Part shown: piece after piece, positions 63,484-64,000 of the stretch | How positions within the stretch are numbered: the stretch's first letter is position 1 | Layout: each line of letters starts with the position of its first letter | Made by a program: the position numbers and the translations under genes | Notes under the pieces: model-generated | What the model was told of the DNA's origin: nothing | Database searches by the model: none | The model's input: only the letters and a program-made list of their open reading frames with translations | Source: Streptomyces collinus | GTDB lineage: Bacteria > Actinomycetota > Actinomycetes > Streptomycetales > Streptomycetaceae | DNA length: 64,000 nucleotides | Direction: 5' to 3' | NCBI RefSeq assembly: GCF_031348265.1 | Contig: NZ_CP133771.1 | Coordinates: 3,224,001-3,288,000, forward strand

Positions 63484-64000
63484 ATGCCCACCCCCACGCT
63501 TCTCGTCCTGGACGCCGAACCCCTCCCCCGCCTCGGCCGCCTCACCGGTCACGCCCGTATCGAGCACACCGACGCGACGGGGCTCGCCGCGCACCTCCCG
63601 CGTGCGGATGTACTCCTGGTGTGGGACTTCACCTCGCGCGCCGTGCGGGACGCCTGGCCGGGAGAGGGCCCGCGGCCACGCTGGGTGCATACGGCCAGCG
63701 CCGGTGTGGACCATCTGATGTGTCCGGAACTCGCCGCTTCGGACACGGTGGTGACGAACGCACGCGGCATCTTCGACCAGCCGATCGCCGAGTACGTCGC
63801 CGCGCTCGTGCTGGCGATGGCCAAGGATCTGCCGCGGACGCTGGAACTCCAGCGGGAACGGACCTGGCGGCACCGCGAGTCGCACAAGATCGCCGGAACC
63901 AGGGCCGTCGTGGTCGGCTCCGGTCCGATCGGCCGGGCGATCGCGCACACGCTGGGGGCGCTGGGCATCACGACCGCGCTCGTGGGCCGCTCGGCGCGCT
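63484..64000 (+). CDS. D-2-hydroxyacid dehydrogenase, 3' end outside window
   Basis: An open frame from ATG 63484 to the window end (172 codons, no stop) encodes the start of an NAD-dependent 2-hydroxyacid dehydrogenase. VHTASAGVDHLMCPELA and NARGIFDQPIAEYVAALVLAMAKDL are substrate-domain features, and VVVGSGPIGRAIAHTLGALG is the NAD-binding Gly loop. It reduces or oxidises a 2-keto or 2-hydroxyacid; the divergent racemase-family genes suggest a shared catabolic pathway. The upstream ribosome-binding site is GGAGAAA. Confidence 0.85.
   Translation, partial: MPTPTLLVLDAEPLPRLGRLTGHARIEHTDATGLAAHLPRADVLLVWDFTSRAVRDAWPGEGPRPRWVHTASAGVDHLMCPELAASDTVVTNARGIFDQPIAEYVAALVLAMAKDLPRTLELQRERTWRHRESHKIAGTRAVVVGSGPIGRAIAHTLGALGITTALVGRSAR

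Overview
This window is chromosomal DNA of a Streptomyces species. It has very high GC with strong GC bias at third codon positions, many GTG/TTG starts and ATGA/GTGA stop-start overlaps, a single TTA codon found in a real gene (inside adpA), and a gene order that, from memory, resembles the S. coelicolor SCO277x-SCO282x region. No phage, transposase, CRISPR array or large genomic island is visible; this is mostly core chromosome with small accessory patches.

Region 1 (1-9467): the end of a phosphatase-like gene; a tesB thioesterase and acyl-CoA dehydrogenase pair; then a leucine/branched-chain acyl-CoA degradation operon (carboxylase beta subunit, biotin-carrying alpha subunit, HMG-CoA lyase, acdH), with a divergent TetR repressor and a pair of matching operators. 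Region 2 (9500-16970): the desferrioxamine locus (desE, siderophore-interacting reductase, desABCD) with two DmdR-type iron boxes and strong flanking terminators. Region 3 (17030-23580): a secreted GH20 hexosaminidase with a DasR-like operator, a DUF4429/SHOCT protein, a Tat-exported purple acid phosphatase-like enzyme, a small conserved gene and glmS. Hexosaminidase and GlmS both belong to amino-sugar metabolism.

Region 4 (23600-28030): YaaH-like membrane protein, universal stress protein, small membrane protein, the developmental master regulator adpA (bldA-dependent), oligoribonuclease ornA and tRNA-His. Region 5 (28080-37630): MFS pump, Nudix hydrolase, an atypical kinase translationally coupled to cebR, the cellobiose/cello-oligosaccharide importer cebEFG with bglC, and a VapBC toxin-antitoxin pair. 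Region 6 (37636-42283): an alpha-galactosidase with its own ABC importer (no ATPase in either sugar cluster, so a shared MsiK-like ATPase elsewhere is expected).

Region 7 (42526-49213): two-component system, small exported protein, spermidine-synthase-like protein, a 48-bp tandem repeat, a primpol-N-terminus-like small protein, an NsdA-like TPR regulator and a histidine phosphatase. Region 8 (49415-55980): PAP2-type membrane enzyme followed by a tightly coupled three-gene operon: a RecB/Cas4-family nuclease with an apparent iron-sulfur staple, a 530-residue protein of unknown fold, and an SF1B helicase. Together they look like a split Dna2-type nuclease-helicase and are my main candidate for an undescribed system. 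Two small genes and tRNA-Lys follow. Region 9 (56052-64000): M6-like exported protease, the GGDEF-EAL c-di-GMP enzyme cdgA with a possible BldD site, a luciferase-like monooxygenase, small membrane proteins, and a divergent metabolic cluster of two maleate-isomerase/racemase-family paralogues and a hydroxyacid dehydrogenase cut by the window end.
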